From assembly GCA_903837285.1 (NCBI GenBank), contig CAILUD010000116.1:1-50867 (forward strand): a DNA stretch of 50,867 nucleotides, written 5' to 3'. This DNA is from an uncultured Bacteroidota bacterium (GTDB taxonomy: Bacteria > Bacteroidota > Bacteroidia > Bacteroidales > GWA2-32-17). The notes under the pieces are model-generated. The model saw only the letters and a program-made list of their open reading frames with translations, did not search any database and was not told where the DNA came from. Positions within the stretch are counted from its first letter, which is position 1; each line of letters begins with the position of its first letter. Of the stretch, positions 1-7,882 are shown in pieces. Both the position numbers and the translations under genes were made by a program.

Positions 1-1
1 A

Positions 2-1180
2 TGGTCACAAATGGAGCAAGGTGGTCCAGATTATAGTAATTACAGAGATGCCTGCAGCCAGCAGGTTTCAGTTGCATATCATAAATGGTACAACTTTGTT
101 GTTGATGACGGAACAGATACAACAAATTGTAAAATATATGGTGGTTCAGCAAAGTTATACACCCGTAAACAAAACTTTATGGGTGATGTGTGGAATTATC
201 CTGCTTGTCCGGGTGATTCTTGTAGAGCGTTATGTGATACATTAGTAATATCTGGTAATACTCAAGACTCTTGTGCTGCCTCATGTTTAAATAATAAATG
301 TTGGTATCGCGAACTTTTACCTTTTCGATATACTACTTCTCGTTTATATTCTAAAACAAAGTTCAGATACGGTTATTTCGAAATAAAATTTAAGCTACCA
401 CCTTTGCCACCTTCACCAAAAACATATAAAGGGTTTTGTCCTGCATTTTGGCTATGGAACAATGATTATTCTGTACATAATTATTGGAGCGAAATTGATA
501 TTTTTGAAATAAAGAGTTATGATCCTGATAGCAATAAATATAATCAATATACAAATTGTGTTCATTACAGGGGTATTTGCCCTGATGAGCCCTGCCACGT
601 TCCTGATCCTTACCAGGGAGCTTATATATTAAGCGATACAATGCATACAGCAGCCGTAAACTGGTTGCCAAATAAAATAGAGTTTTTTTTAGATGGTGTA
701 AAAATCAGGGAATCGTATAATCATCCAGACAGTTTAATAGCCATGCCAATTTATGCAGATATTGGCTCTCCCTCATATGGATGGTGCAATACTCTTTTTG
801 ATACAATAAATGCAAATGGCACACATTTTCCCTATAAATTCGAAATTGATTATATTAAGGTATGGCAAATGAAAGAGGATTGCGATACATCTATAGTTAT
901 TTGTAATCTTGATCAGACATTATATAACAATAAACTGTATAAATCAGTTGAACTTAGTGGTACTGGTTGCTCATCTCAAATCACTAACCAATCAGAATTC
1001 AGTATATATGGTACCGATTATGTATTGCTAAATGCTGGTTTTAGTATTGATAATAATAGTAATGTGTTTATTTCGGCATCCGAAAAGTGTAAAGGTTATT
1101 ATTATGGACCAACAGTTCCTGAGTCAAAAGTTTACAATAGCCCACCATCACCAACTTTCTACGAACGTTATTTCTATTAA
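2..1180 (+). CDS. GH16 family beta-glucanase-like hydrolase, 5' end missing
   Basis: The frame is open to the left edge (W-S-Q before the first ATG at 11), so the true start lies outside the window and signal peptide and N-terminus are not visible. Counting from the ATG at 11, the GH16 signature SEIDIFEI gives the expected catalytic triad E161, D163, E166 (nucleophile, helper, acid/base). Upstream, YGYFEIKFKLP and FWLWN are typical GH16 strands, and FEIDYIKVWQ closes the jelly-roll near residue 285. GH16 enzymes cleave beta-1,3/1,4-glucans or galactans; the substrate cannot be told here. The last ~90 residues form a Cys-bounded tail (CDTSIVICN to SASEKC) of the sort found on Bacteroidota secreted proteins. 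It is not a canonical T9SS tail. A small T9SS gene follows 16 bp downstream. Confidence 0.85.
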   Translation, partial: WSQMEQGGPDYSNYRDACSQQVSVAYHKWYNFVVDDGTDTTNCKIYGGSAKLYTRKQNFMGDVWNYPACPGDSCRALCDTLVISGNTQDSCAASCLNNKCWYRELLPFRYTTSRLYSKTKFRYGYFEIKFKLPPLPPSPKTYKGFCPAFWLWNNDYSVHNYWSEIDIFEIKSYDPDSNKYNQYTNCVHYRGICPDEPCHVPDPYQGAYILSDTMHTAAVNWLPNKIEFFLDGVKIRESYNHPDSLIAMPIYADIGSPSYGWCNTLFDTINANGTHFPYKFEIDYIKVWQMKEDCDTSIVICNLDQTLYNNKLYKSVELSGTGCSSQITNQSEFSIYGTDYVLLNAGFSIDNNSNVFISASEKCKGYYYGPTVPESKVYNSPPSPTFYERYFY

Positions 1181-1196
1181 ATTTAAAAAGAAGATT

Positions 1197-1859
1197 ATGA
1201 AAAAGATATTGCTTTTATGTATAATGTTAATAGTTACTCTGTCAGTTACGTTGTCACAAAAAACAGATTTCAGGGACAATTTTATTGGTAAATATATTTG
1301 TGCCAAAAGAATTATACATCTTGCCGACACTTCTTATTATGCAGGTAATAATTATATAGATGTTATTAAGTCAATTAATTCTGTCAATGTAATTCATGTT
1401 ATAGACAGTAATCCACTTCCAGGTTTTTGGAACAATCCAATGATATTACATCTTGACAGTACTTTTAATGACACTGGATATTCGTCAACATTTTATTGGG
1501 GTAGATTTTATTCTAACGACAGCATTTTTATTCATAGGCAGGCAGGTTTACCTTTTCTTGTTGAATATTTGGGACATAAAATTATAACCGGAATTGATAA
1601 CAATAATATTGATAATAATATATTAAAGTTATTCCCAAATCCTGCAAAAGAACAAGCTACACTTTATTTTTCAGAAAATGGAATTACAAATATAACAATA
1701 TACAATATTTTTGGCAGAGAAGTATATTGTCACAATATGCAAAATAGTAAAGGTGCAAATTCTGAAACCATTAATGTTTCGGGTTGGGCAAAAGGTATGT
1801 ATATTGTAAAAGCAAGTACAGCTGAGGGAATAAAAACAAGTAAATTATTAGTTGAATAA
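1197..1859 (+). CDS. small secreted protein with T9SS type A sorting domain
   Basis: The chosen ATG at 1197 begins a clear signal peptide (MKKILLLCIMLIVTLSVTLSQ) and lies just after the GH16 gene; the frame stays open upstream but that part reads like shadow sequence. The product is 220 residues. Residues ~22-140 are an unrecognised domain. The last ~75 residues are a T9SS type A C-terminal domain: KLFPNPAKEQATLYF, then ITIYNIFGREVY, then GWAKGMYIVKAS and a Lys-rich end (TSKLLVE). Such tails direct export through the type IX system to the cell surface or medium. The gene probably shares a transcript with the GH16 gene. The function of the N-terminal domain is unknown. Confidence 0.8.
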   Translation: MKKILLLCIMLIVTLSVTLSQKTDFRDNFIGKYICAKRIIHLADTSYYAGNNYIDVIKSINSVNVIHVIDSNPLPGFWNNPMILHLDSTFNDTGYSSTFYWGRFYSNDSIFIHRQAGLPFLVEYLGHKIITGIDNNNIDNNILKLFPNPAKEQATLYFSENGITNITIYNIFGREVYCHNMQNSKGANSETINVSGWAKGMYIVKASTAEGIKTSKLLVE

Positions 1860-1863
1860 ATTT

Positions 1864-1890
1864 CTTTGTTGGAGAATAACTCCAACAAAG
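1864..1890. terminator. hairpin after the T9SS gene, possible terminator
   Basis: A perfect 11-bp stem (CTTTGTTGGAG / CTCCAACAAAG) with a 5-nt AATAA loop starts 5 bp after the stop codon. There is no U-tract after it, so termination is likely by position but not certain. Confidence 0.5.
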
Positions 1891-1904
1891 GCTAAAATAT
1901 TTAT

Positions 1905-1967
1905 TCGTCATGCTGAATTTATTTCAGCATCTGTAAAAAAGATTCCGAAACAAGTTCGGAATGACGA
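1905..1967. repeat. cloverleaf-like extragenic palindromic element
   Basis: An outer stem TCGTC (1905-1909) / GACGA (1963-1967) encloses two inner hairpins with 8-bp stems and 5-nt loops: ATGCTGAA/TTCAGCAT (1910-1930) and ATTCCGAA/TTCGGAAT (1942-1962). The layout is a three-way junction. I recall similar dispersed sequences between genes of Bacteroidota genomes. It has no coding capacity. Confidence 0.6.
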
Positions 1968-2043
1968 GATAATTTTAGTTATATAAAGTCACTTTAATTT
2001 TTGGGAGTGGTTTTTTATTTTTCTCAACTCTTTTTTGTTTTTA

Positions 2044-2051
2044 TATCTTTG
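2044..2051 (+). promoter_or_regulatory. candidate promoter -7 box for comB-like gene
   Basis: TATCTTTG matches the Bacteroidota -7 consensus TAnnTTTG exactly and sits 21 bp before the ATG at 2073. The -33 region is T-rich without a clean TTTG. Confidence 0.5.
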
Positions 2052-2072
2052 CATTAATTATTTTTTAATGAA

Positions 2073-2792
2073 ATGAAAAAGATAGAAATCTGTTTTACTC
2101 CGGCTTTATATAATTTATATCATAATACCGAAGCAAATGTTGTGGTTATTGATATAATGCGCGCTACTACTTCAATTTGTGCTGCTTTTGCGGCAGGTGC
2201 CGATAAAATTATTCCTGTTGGCACAGTAGAGGATGCAAAAAAAATGAAAGAGGCAGGTTATATTTTAGCTGCCGAAAGAGATGGAATAGTTCTGGATTTT
2301 GCAGATTTTGGTAATTCACCAAACTTATTTACTCCCGAAAGAGTTAAGGGAAAAACTATTGCTTATAGCACAACCAATGGAACTCAGGCCATAAACATGG
2401 CAAAAGATTCAAAGCATGTAATTATCGGAGCATTTATTAATTTGTCAGAAGTGGTTGAATTTCTTATTTCTGATAATTCCGATGTTGTGATTTTTTGTTC
2501 GGGCTGGAAAAAGAAATTTAATATTGAAGATACACTTTGTGCAGGAGCAATTGCTTCAAAATTAATAGAGTCTGGAAAATTTTCAACTATCTGCGATTCA
2601 ACATATGCTTCAATAGATTTGTGGAATATTGCTAAAAGCGATATAATGACTTATATCGAAAAAGCAGCACATCGTCACCGTTTACGCGGAATAGTTAGCG
2701 ACAAAATTGTTGAGTATTGCCATGCAATAGATGTTGTAAAAGTATTGCCAATATGTAAAAACGAGGTTATTACAGATTATCTGGCAAAATAG
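2073..2792 (+). CDS. comB: 2-phosphosulfolactate phosphatase family protein (ComB-like)
   Basis: The 239-residue protein is collinear with the ComB family: VVVIDIMRATTSI near residue 25 (Asp/Arg active-site region), AAERDG near 70, and YSTTNGTQAI near 107. ComB is a Mg2+-dependent phosphatase that makes sulfolactate in coenzyme M synthesis of methanogens. Bacteroidota commonly carry homologues although they make no coenzyme M, so the physiological substrate is open. It lies 147 bp upstream of serC on the same strand with its own -7 box. Since no HAD-type SerB is in this block, a role on another phosphate ester such as phosphoserine is worth considering. That is inference only. Confidence 0.8.
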   Translation: MKKIEICFTPALYNLYHNTEANVVVIDIMRATTSICAAFAAGADKIIPVGTVEDAKKMKEAGYILAAERDGIVLDFADFGNSPNLFTPERVKGKTIAYSTTNGTQAINMAKDSKHVIIGAFINLSEVVEFLISDNSDVVIFCSGWKKKFNIEDTLCAGAIASKLIESGKFSTICDSTYASIDLWNIAKSDIMTYIEKAAHRHRLRGIVSDKIVEYCHAIDVVKVLPICKNEVITDYLAK

Positions 2793-2939
2793 ATATGTCA
2801 TTAAACAATTGTAAATCTATTAAAGAGCATGACAATTTTCTTCGTAAATTGAAAAGAAATTGCAAAATTGCACCCTTAAATTTTTAATTAATAAATAAAC
2901 TTTAAATCTTAAATCGTAATTCCTAAATCCTTAATTAAC
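2793..2939. other. AT-rich comB-serC spacer with degenerate TAAATCCT-type repeats
   Basis: The stretch 2900-2939 consists of drifting copies of a (C)TTAAATC / CCTAAATCC / TAATTCC word. The same wording occurs at 46941-46968 before pnuC. No ORF or clear hairpin was seen. Confidence 0.4.
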
Positions 2940-4007
2940 ATGGAAAAACATAATTTTAATGCCGGACCAGCAATTCTTCCAAGAATAGCAATTGAAAACA
3001 CTGCAAAAGCAATTTTAGATTTTAATGGACTTGGAATGTCAATTCTTGAGATTTCTCATAGAACAAAAGATTTTGAAGCAGTACTTGACGAGGCAGTTGC
3101 TTTATTTACAGAATTGTACAATATTCCTGCAGGTTATAAAGTTCTTTTCCTTGGTGGTGGTGCAAGTACACAGTTTGCAATGGTGCCATTTAATTTAATG
3201 GAGAAAAAAGCTGCTTATTTAGAAACAGGAGTTTGGGCTAAAAAAGCAATTAAAGAAGCCAAACTTTTTGGCGAAGTTCAGGTTTTAGGTTCTTCTGCTG
3301 ATAAAAATTTTACATATATTCCAAAAGGATATACTATTCCTAAAGATGTAGATTATTTCCATATCACAACAAATAACACAATATACGGAACAGAAATTCA
3401 TACAGACTATGATTGTCCGGTGAATTTAGTTGCCGATATGTCTTCAGATTTTTTAAGTCGCCCTGTAGATGTTAGCAAATATGCTCTTATTTATGGTGGC
3501 GCTCAAAAAAATATCGGACCAGCTGGTGTAACTGTTGTTATAGTTCGTGAAGATATACTTGGAAAGGTAACAAGAATACTACCAACAATGTTGGATTACC
3601 GAACACATATTAAAGAAGGATCAATGTTTAACACACCTCCTGTATTGCCAATTTTTACAGTTAAAGAAACTTTAAAATGGTTAAAAGGAATTGGTGGAGT
3701 TAAGAAAATTCAGGAAATGAATATTGCAAAAGCAGCTTTACTTTATAATGAAATAGACAGAAACAAAATGTTTGTTGGAACAGCTGAAAAGGATTCACGT
3801 TCATTAATGAATATTTGCTTTGTTATGAATGAACAATATGCAGAAAAAGGTGATGCGTTTATGGAATTTGCAAAAGGTAAAGGTATGGTTGGCTTAAAAG
3901 GACACCGTTTGGTAGGTGGTTTCAGAGCTTCAACATATAATGCATTACCAATTGAATCTGTTCAGGCATTAGTAAATTGCATGCAGGAATTTGAAAAAAT
4001 GAATTAA
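2940..4007 (+). CDS. serC: phosphoserine aminotransferase
   Basis: SerC converts 3-phosphohydroxypyruvate and glutamate to phosphoserine using PLP, the second step of serine synthesis. The start [14 protein letters not shown] is the family hallmark (NFNAGPA). ISHRTKDFE near residue 40 and [10 protein letters not shown] near 70 fit the substrate and PLP-phosphate regions. The PLP lysine is K190 in [12 protein letters not shown]. At 355 residues the length is normal, and [17 protein letters not shown] near the end is the C-terminal signature. It is followed by serA after 151 bp, in line with a serC-serA-DUF1015 transcription unit. Confidence 0.96.
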   Translation: MEKHNFNAGPAILPRIAIENTAKAILDFNGLGMSILEISHRTKDFEAVLDEAVALFTELYNIPAGYKVLFLGGGASTQFAMVPFNLMEKKAAYLETGVWAKKAIKEAKLFGEVQVLGSSADKNFTYIPKGYTIPKDVDYFHITTNNTIYGTEIHTDYDCPVNLVADMSSDFLSRPVDVSKYALIYGGAQKNIGPAGVTVVIVREDILGKVTRILPTMLDYRTHIKEGSMFNTPPVLPIFTVKETLKWLKGIGGVKKIQEMNIAKAALLYNEIDRNKMFVGTAEKDSRSLMNICFVMNEQYAEKGDAFMEFAKGKGMVGLKGHRLVGGFRASTYNALPIESVQALVNCMQEFEKMN

Positions 4008-4012
4008 AACAA

Positions 4013-4084
4013 GTGCCTTAAGCCAAGCCTTCCTTCGATCCGCCGCGGTGGACGCTCAGGATGACGGCAGGCAGGTGCCTAAAG
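4013..4084. repeat. GC-rich repeat fragment flanked by imperfect direct repeats
   Basis: A GC-rich island (4023-4074, including CCGCCGCGGTGGACGC and ending GGATGACGGCAGG) sits in very AT-rich surroundings. It is bracketed by GTGCCTTAAG (4013-4022) and GTGCCTAAAG (4075-4084). Its core GATC..CGCC.CGG.G.ACGC....ATGACG resembles 9533-9562. It looks like a small dispersed repeat with a possible target duplication. Confidence 0.45.
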
Positions 4085-4158
4085 TTAATAAAGTTGAAAA
4101 TAAAAATTTGTGAAATTTTAGTGTTTTTGTGCTTTAGTGGCAGTTAAAAATAAAAATT

Positions 4159-5079
4159 ATGTCAAAAATATTAGTCGCTACCGAAAAACCATTTGCAAAA
4201 GCTGCAGTTGATGCAATAAGAAAAGTAATTGAAGATGCAGGATTTCAATTGGTATTGTTAGAGAAATATACTGATAACAACGATTTGCTAAAAGCTGTTG
4301 CAGATGTTGATGCTTTAATTGTTAGAAGCGATAAAGCAACAAAAGAAGTAATTGAAGCAGGAAAGAATTTAAAAATTGTTGTTCGGGCAGGTGCAGGTTA
4401 TGATAATGTTGATTTAGCTGCTGCTACCGCCAAAGGAGTGGTTGTAATGAATACTCCCGGGCAAAATTCAAATGCAGTTGCTGAATTAGCAGTTGGTATG
4501 ATGGTTTTTATGGCTCGTGGAAATTATAAGGGAATTTCTGGTACAGAGCTTAAAGGTAAAAATATCGGAATTCATGCTTATGGCTATGTTGGCAAAGGTG
4601 TAGCAACAATTGCAAAAGGTTTTGGAATGAATGTTTTTGCTTTCGATCCTTTTGTAACAAAAGAACAAATTGAAAAAGACGGAGTAAAAGTTGTTGGTTC
4701 TGTTGAAGAATTATATTCAACATGTCATTATATTTCATTGCATATTCCTGCAAATGATAAAACAAAGAACTCAATAAATTTCGATTTGTTATCAAAAATG
4801 CCTAAGGGTGGAACACTCGTAAATACTGCAAGAAAGGAAGTAGTATGTGAAGATTCACTAAAACGTATTTTTACTGCCCGCGAAGATTTTAAATATATTT
4901 CTGATATTGCACCGGCTTGTCATGCAGATTTGTTAGCATTTGAACACCGTTATTACTCAACACCAAAAAAACAAGGTGCAGAAACTTCAGAAGCTAATAT
5001 TAATGCAGGTATTGCTGCTGCAAAACAAATTGTAGGTTATTTAAAGGATGGTGATAAAACTTTTCAGGTAAATAAATAA
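4159..5079 (+). CDS. serA: D-3-phosphoglycerate dehydrogenase, short form
   Basis: It oxidises 3-phosphoglycerate to 3-phosphohydroxypyruvate with NAD, feeding serC just upstream. The 306-residue protein has the D-2-hydroxyacid dehydrogenase layout: VRAGAGYDNVD near 79-89, the AVAELAVGMM helix near 107, a Rossmann region GIHAYGYVGKG near 136, and catalytic Arg225 in NTARKEV. It lacks the regulatory ACT and ASB domains of E. coli SerA. The segment where the catalytic His normally stands (TPHxGAxT) reads TPKKQGAET with K270/K271. I recall a lysine-type class of short enzymes from Bacteroides and Entamoeba, so this is probably a functional variant rather than a defect. Confidence 0.93.
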   Translation: MSKILVATEKPFAKAAVDAIRKVIEDAGFQLVLLEKYTDNNDLLKAVADVDALIVRSDKATKEVIEAGKNLKIVVRAGAGYDNVDLAAATAKGVVVMNTPGQNSNAVAELAVGMMVFMARGNYKGISGTELKGKNIGIHAYGYVGKGVATIAKGFGMNVFAFDPFVTKEQIEKDGVKVVGSVEELYSTCHYISLHIPANDKTKNSINFDLLSKMPKGGTLVNTARKEVVCEDSLKRIFTAREDFKYISDIAPACHADLLAFEHRYYSTPKKQGAETSEANINAGIAAAKQIVGYLKDGDKTFQVNK

Positions 5080-5155
5080 TTTGATAATTTGATAATTATA
5101 CTTTGATTTTTGGAATTTGAAATTTGTGATTTGAATTTTTTAATTTTATAGTGTT
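5080..5155. other. low-complexity TTTGATAATTTG / TTTGGAATTTG spacer
   Basis: Between serA and the DUF1015 gene the DNA is made of drifting TTTGATAA and TTGGAATTTG(A)AATTTG words. A similar text on the opposite strand occurs at 35140-35200. No gene or hairpin was seen. Confidence 0.4.
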
Positions 5156-6403
5156 ATGGCAATATTAAAAGCATTTAAAGGACTTCGTCCAACTGTTGAA
5201 ATAGCAAAAGATTTAGCTGCTCGTCCGTATGATGTGTTAAACTCAAAGGAAGCAAGAGCTGAAGCAAGTGGAAATCAATATTCATTACTTAGAATTACAA
5301 AACCTGAAATTGATTTACCAGAAGGAATTGATGAACATGCTGAAGAGGTTTATAACAAAGCAAAATCAAATTTTCAGTTATTTATAGAAAAAGGTTGGTT
5401 AAAGGCTGATGAAAAAGAACACCTATATATATATGCACAAACAATGAATGGTAGAATTCAATATGGTTTGGTTGGTTGTGCCGGTGTTGACGATTATTTG
5501 AATAACGTTATTAAAAAGCACGAATTAACTCGTAAAGATAAAGAAGAAGATAGAATGAAACATGTTCGCGTAACCGATGCTAACATGGAACCTGTTTTCT
5601 TTTCTTATCGTGCAGTTAAAGAAATTGATGAAATAGTTGAGAATATTGTTAAAAATGAAAAAGCAGAATACGATTTTACAACTTCTGATAATGTTGGTCA
5701 CCATTTCTGGGTAATTCGTGACGAAAAAACAATTAAAACTTTAATTGAACTTTTTGCAAAAATACCTGCAACTTACGTTGCCGATGGTCACCATAGAACA
5801 GCTGCAGCAGCTTTGGTAGGAAAAGAAAAACGCTTACAAAATCCTAATTATAATGGGAGCGAAGAGTATAATTATTTTTTAGCAGTTCATTTTCCGGATA
5901 ATCAACTTTCAATTATTGATTATAACAGAGTTGTAAAAGATCTTAATGGTCTTACCTCTGCTGAGTTTATTGAAAAACTTAAAAAGAATTTCGAAATTCA
6001 AGAATGGGAATGTAAGCTGTGTAAACCTAATCATTTGCATAATTTTGGAATGTATTTAGATAAAAAATGGTATTCCTTAACTGCAAAACCAGGAACTTAT
6101 AATGATAATGACCCAATTGATGTTCTTGATGTTACTGTATTAAGTAAGTTAATTCTTGAACCAATACTTGGAATAAAAGATTTACGTACCGATAAAAGAA
6201 TTGATTTTGTTGGTGGAATTCGTGGCTTAGGCGAATTAGTAAAACGTGTGGACAGTGGTGATATGAAAGTTGCTTTTTCGCTTTATCCTGTAAGCATGAA
6301 ACAATTATTAGATATTGCCGATTCTGGCAACATTATGCCTCCAAAAACAACCTGGTTCGAACCTAAGCTTAGAAGCGGTTTAGTTGTTCATTCATTAGAA
6401 TAG
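5156..6403 (+). CDS. DUF1015 family protein of the serine block
   Basis: A 415-residue cytoplasmic protein with the DUF1015 pattern: an N-terminal FKGLRP...AARPYDVL, the central motif VADGHHRTAAA (D210, G211, H212, H213, R214), and SLYPVSM and MPPKTTWFEPKLRSGL near the end. It follows serA by 76 bp and completes serC-serA-DUF1015. The GHHR loop resembles the G-x-x-R loop of ParB-like folds. Archaeal SerK is a ParB-like serine kinase that interconverts serine and phosphoserine. A related phosphoserine-serine role is therefore plausible here, but it is inferred from gene context and motif resemblance, not shown. No signal peptide or membrane segment is visible. Confidence 0.85.
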   Translation: MAILKAFKGLRPTVEIAKDLAARPYDVLNSKEARAEASGNQYSLLRITKPEIDLPEGIDEHAEEVYNKAKSNFQLFIEKGWLKADEKEHLYIYAQTMNGRIQYGLVGCAGVDDYLNNVIKKHELTRKDKEEDRMKHVRVTDANMEPVFFSYRAVKEIDEIVENIVKNEKAEYDFTTSDNVGHHFWVIRDEKTIKTLIELFAKIPATYVADGHHRTAAAALVGKEKRLQNPNYNGSEEYNYFLAVHFPDNQLSIIDYNRVVKDLNGLTSAEFIEKLKKNFEIQEWECKLCKPNHLHNFGMYLDKKWYSLTAKPGTYNDNDPIDVLDVTVLSKLILEPILGIKDLRTDKRIDFVGGIRGLGELVKRVDSGDMKVAFSLYPVSMKQLLDIADSGNIMPPKTTWFEPKLRSGLVVHSLE

Positions 6404-6436
6404 CCCTTCCTTTAAAACTGTAATAATGTGTATTTA

Positions 6437-6550
6437 ATAATATAGAACAAGCGAGGACGCTAGCTCTATATTATATGTTTTTATAGTGAAAGCGTCCACG
6501 CTTTCACTATAGGTATCCACTTATAGTAAAAGCGTTCACACTTTTACTAT
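6437..6550. repeat. three successive extragenic hairpins with a shared AGCG-N4-CGCT core
   Basis: Hairpin 1 (6437-6474) has a 10-bp outer stem ATAATATAGA/TCTATATTAT, internal mismatches, then AGCG-AGGA-CGCT. Hairpin 2 (6482-6511) is a perfect 13-bp stem TATAGTGAAAGCG/CGCTTTCACTATA with loop TCCA. Hairpin 3 (6523-6550) is a 12-bp stem with one mismatch, ATAGTAAAAGCG/CACTTTTACTAT, loop TTCA. They fill the DUF1015-yggS gap. Any of them may stop transcription from serC-serA-DUF1015, but the array looks like a REP-type repeat cluster. Confidence 0.7.
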
Positions 6551-6572
6551 CAATATTCTTTTAATTTTATTC

Positions 6573-6580
6573 TAACTTTG
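6573..6580 (+). promoter_or_regulatory. candidate promoter -7 box for yggS
   Basis: TAACTTTG matches TAnnTTTG and lies 24 bp before the ATG at 6605. Because a TTG start at 6578 would fall inside this box, the box also argues for the downstream ATG. Confidence 0.5.
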
Positions 6581-6604
6581 CTCATTATAAACGGGACTTG
6601 TTTT

Positions 6605-7285
6605 ATGTCAGACATATCAGATAACATACAAAATATTAGAGCATCACTTCCAGCAAACGTAAAATTAGTCGCAGTTTCTAAAACCCGACCCGTAGAAGAA
6701 ATTCTGGTAGCAATTGAAACAGGTCAGGTAATTTTTGGCGAAAACAGAGCTCAGGAAATGGCTGATAAACATTTAAAAATTAATCAGCCGGTTGAATGGC
6801 ATATGATTGGTCATTTGCAGACAAATAAAATAAAATATATAGCACCTTTTGTAACACTAATACAATCTGTAGATTCATTTAAATTACTGAAAGAAATAAA
6901 TAAAGAAGCCGAAAAAAATAATCGTATAATTTCGTGTTTACTTCAGGTTTATATTGCAAAGGAAGAATCGAAATTTGGTTTTTCCGAAGAAGAATTAATC
7001 GAAATGTTAAATTCTAATGAATTTAAAAATCTTAATTCAATAAAGGTTATTGGTTTAATGGGTATGGCAACATTTTCCGATGATGAATCACTTACTAGAA
7101 AAGAGTTTAAGTCTTTAAAAACTACTTTTGATAGCATAAAATCTTTATACTTTATTAATAATAAAGAGTTCTGCGAAATTTCAATGGGAATGTCGGGCGA
7201 TTATAAAATAGCAATTGAAGAAGGCAGCACCATGGTTAGAGTTGGCAGTTCAATATTTGGAGAACGGGTTTATTTTAAGAAATAA
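6605..7285 (+). CDS. yggS: YggS/PLPBP family PLP-binding homeostasis protein
   Basis: The family is a single-domain, PLP-binding TIM barrel without known catalysis that tunes vitamin B6 and amino-acid balance. The ATG at 6605 gives MSDISDNIQNI and 226 residues, the family's usual size; upstream starts would overlap the -7 box. The PLP lysine is K26 in VAVSKTRP. GENRAQEM near 50, WHMIGHLQTNKIK near 70, GLMGMATF near 150, and the C-terminal EISMGMSGDYKIAIEEGSTMVRVGSSIFG are all present. It overlaps the convergent gene downstream by 11 bp. Confidence 0.93.
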   Translation: MSDISDNIQNIRASLPANVKLVAVSKTRPVEEILVAIETGQVIFGENRAQEMADKHLKINQPVEWHMIGHLQTNKIKYIAPFVTLIQSVDSFKLLKEINKEAEKNNRIISCLLQVYIAKEESKFGFSEEELIEMLNSNEFKNLNSIKVIGLMGMATFSDDESLTRKEFKSLKTTFDSIKSLYFINNKEFCEISMGMSGDYKIAIEEGSTMVRVGSSIFGERVYFKK

Positions 7286-7772
7286 TACTTTCAACTTCAG
7301 AAAGTAATTTCAGATTTTCTTCTACTGTTTCTTTCTTAATTTTTTTCACAAAACTTCTAAGCTCAATTAATTTACTCTCTTCAAGATTAGTGTAATTACC
7401 TTCAATTACAGAAAAAGCTTCAATAGAATTAAACATGCTTTCTTTAGAAATTATTTCGATAAAATATTCTAAATAATCCGAATAATCTAAGCCGTTTTGC
7501 CAGCAAGCCGAAATTAATTGTGTCCTAATTTCTGGATTTGTTTCAAGTTTTAGTCCATGAATAAAGTAACTTACTGAATTCTTATTCTTTAAATTTGAAA
7601 GAATAAAATATATTTGATTTTTTACATTCTCAAACTGAGAGCTTGAATATAATCCAATTAAATCGGTAATAATTTCGGGATAGCCTATTTCCGAAATATT
7701 TTTTAAAACTTCAATTACTTCTTTTTCATTAGTCGAGAATAATTTTCTTTGAAGGTTAATCTTGTGATTCAT
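7275..7772 (-). CDS. hypothetical HEAT-like helical protein
   Basis: From the chosen start MNHKINLQRKLF (ATG complement at 7770-7772) the protein has 165 residues; the open frame upstream is Lys/Phe/Leu-rich and overlaps a -7 box, so it is probably not translated. The sequence is all-helical in appearance, with repeated ~30-35 residue units such as EVIEVLKNISEIGYPEIITDLIGLY and YFILSNLKNKNSVSYFIHGLK, a spacing like HEAT or armadillo repeats. No catalytic motif, signal peptide or membrane segment is seen. Its 3' end overlaps yggS tail-to-tail by 11 bp. I do not recognise the family. Confidence 0.6.
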   Translation of the reverse strand: MNHKINLQRKLFSTNEKEVIEVLKNISEIGYPEIITDLIGLYSSSQFENVKNQIYFILSNLKNKNSVSYFIHGLKLETNPEIRTQLISACWQNGLDYSDYLEYFIEIISKESMFNSIEAFSVIEGNYTNLEESKLIELRSFVKKIKKETVEENLKLLSEVESIIS

Positions 7773-7802
7773 AATGTATAAGCTTATTGTAAATTTTAGT
7801 TT

Positions 7803-7810
7803 CAAAAGTA
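7803..7810 (-). promoter_or_regulatory. candidate promoter -7 box for the HEAT-like gene
   Basis: On the minus strand this reads TACTTTTG, an exact TAnnTTTG, about 30 bp before the chosen start. It supports the shorter gene model. Confidence 0.4.
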
Positions 7811-7882
7811 ATTTAATTTTTTTAAAACTGTATTTTTCTAAGAATTTTAACTTCATTAAATTATTTTGTTTAAAAAATTTGT

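Noticed and set aside
1032..1196. Upstream extension of the small T9SS gene to an ATG at 1032
   Set aside because: It would overlap the GH16 gene and place the clear signal peptide in the middle of the protein.
4957..4975. Loss of the catalytic His as a sign that serA is inactive
   Set aside because: The rest of the active site is intact and a lysine-type class of short enzymes fits the sequence; gene context also argues for function.
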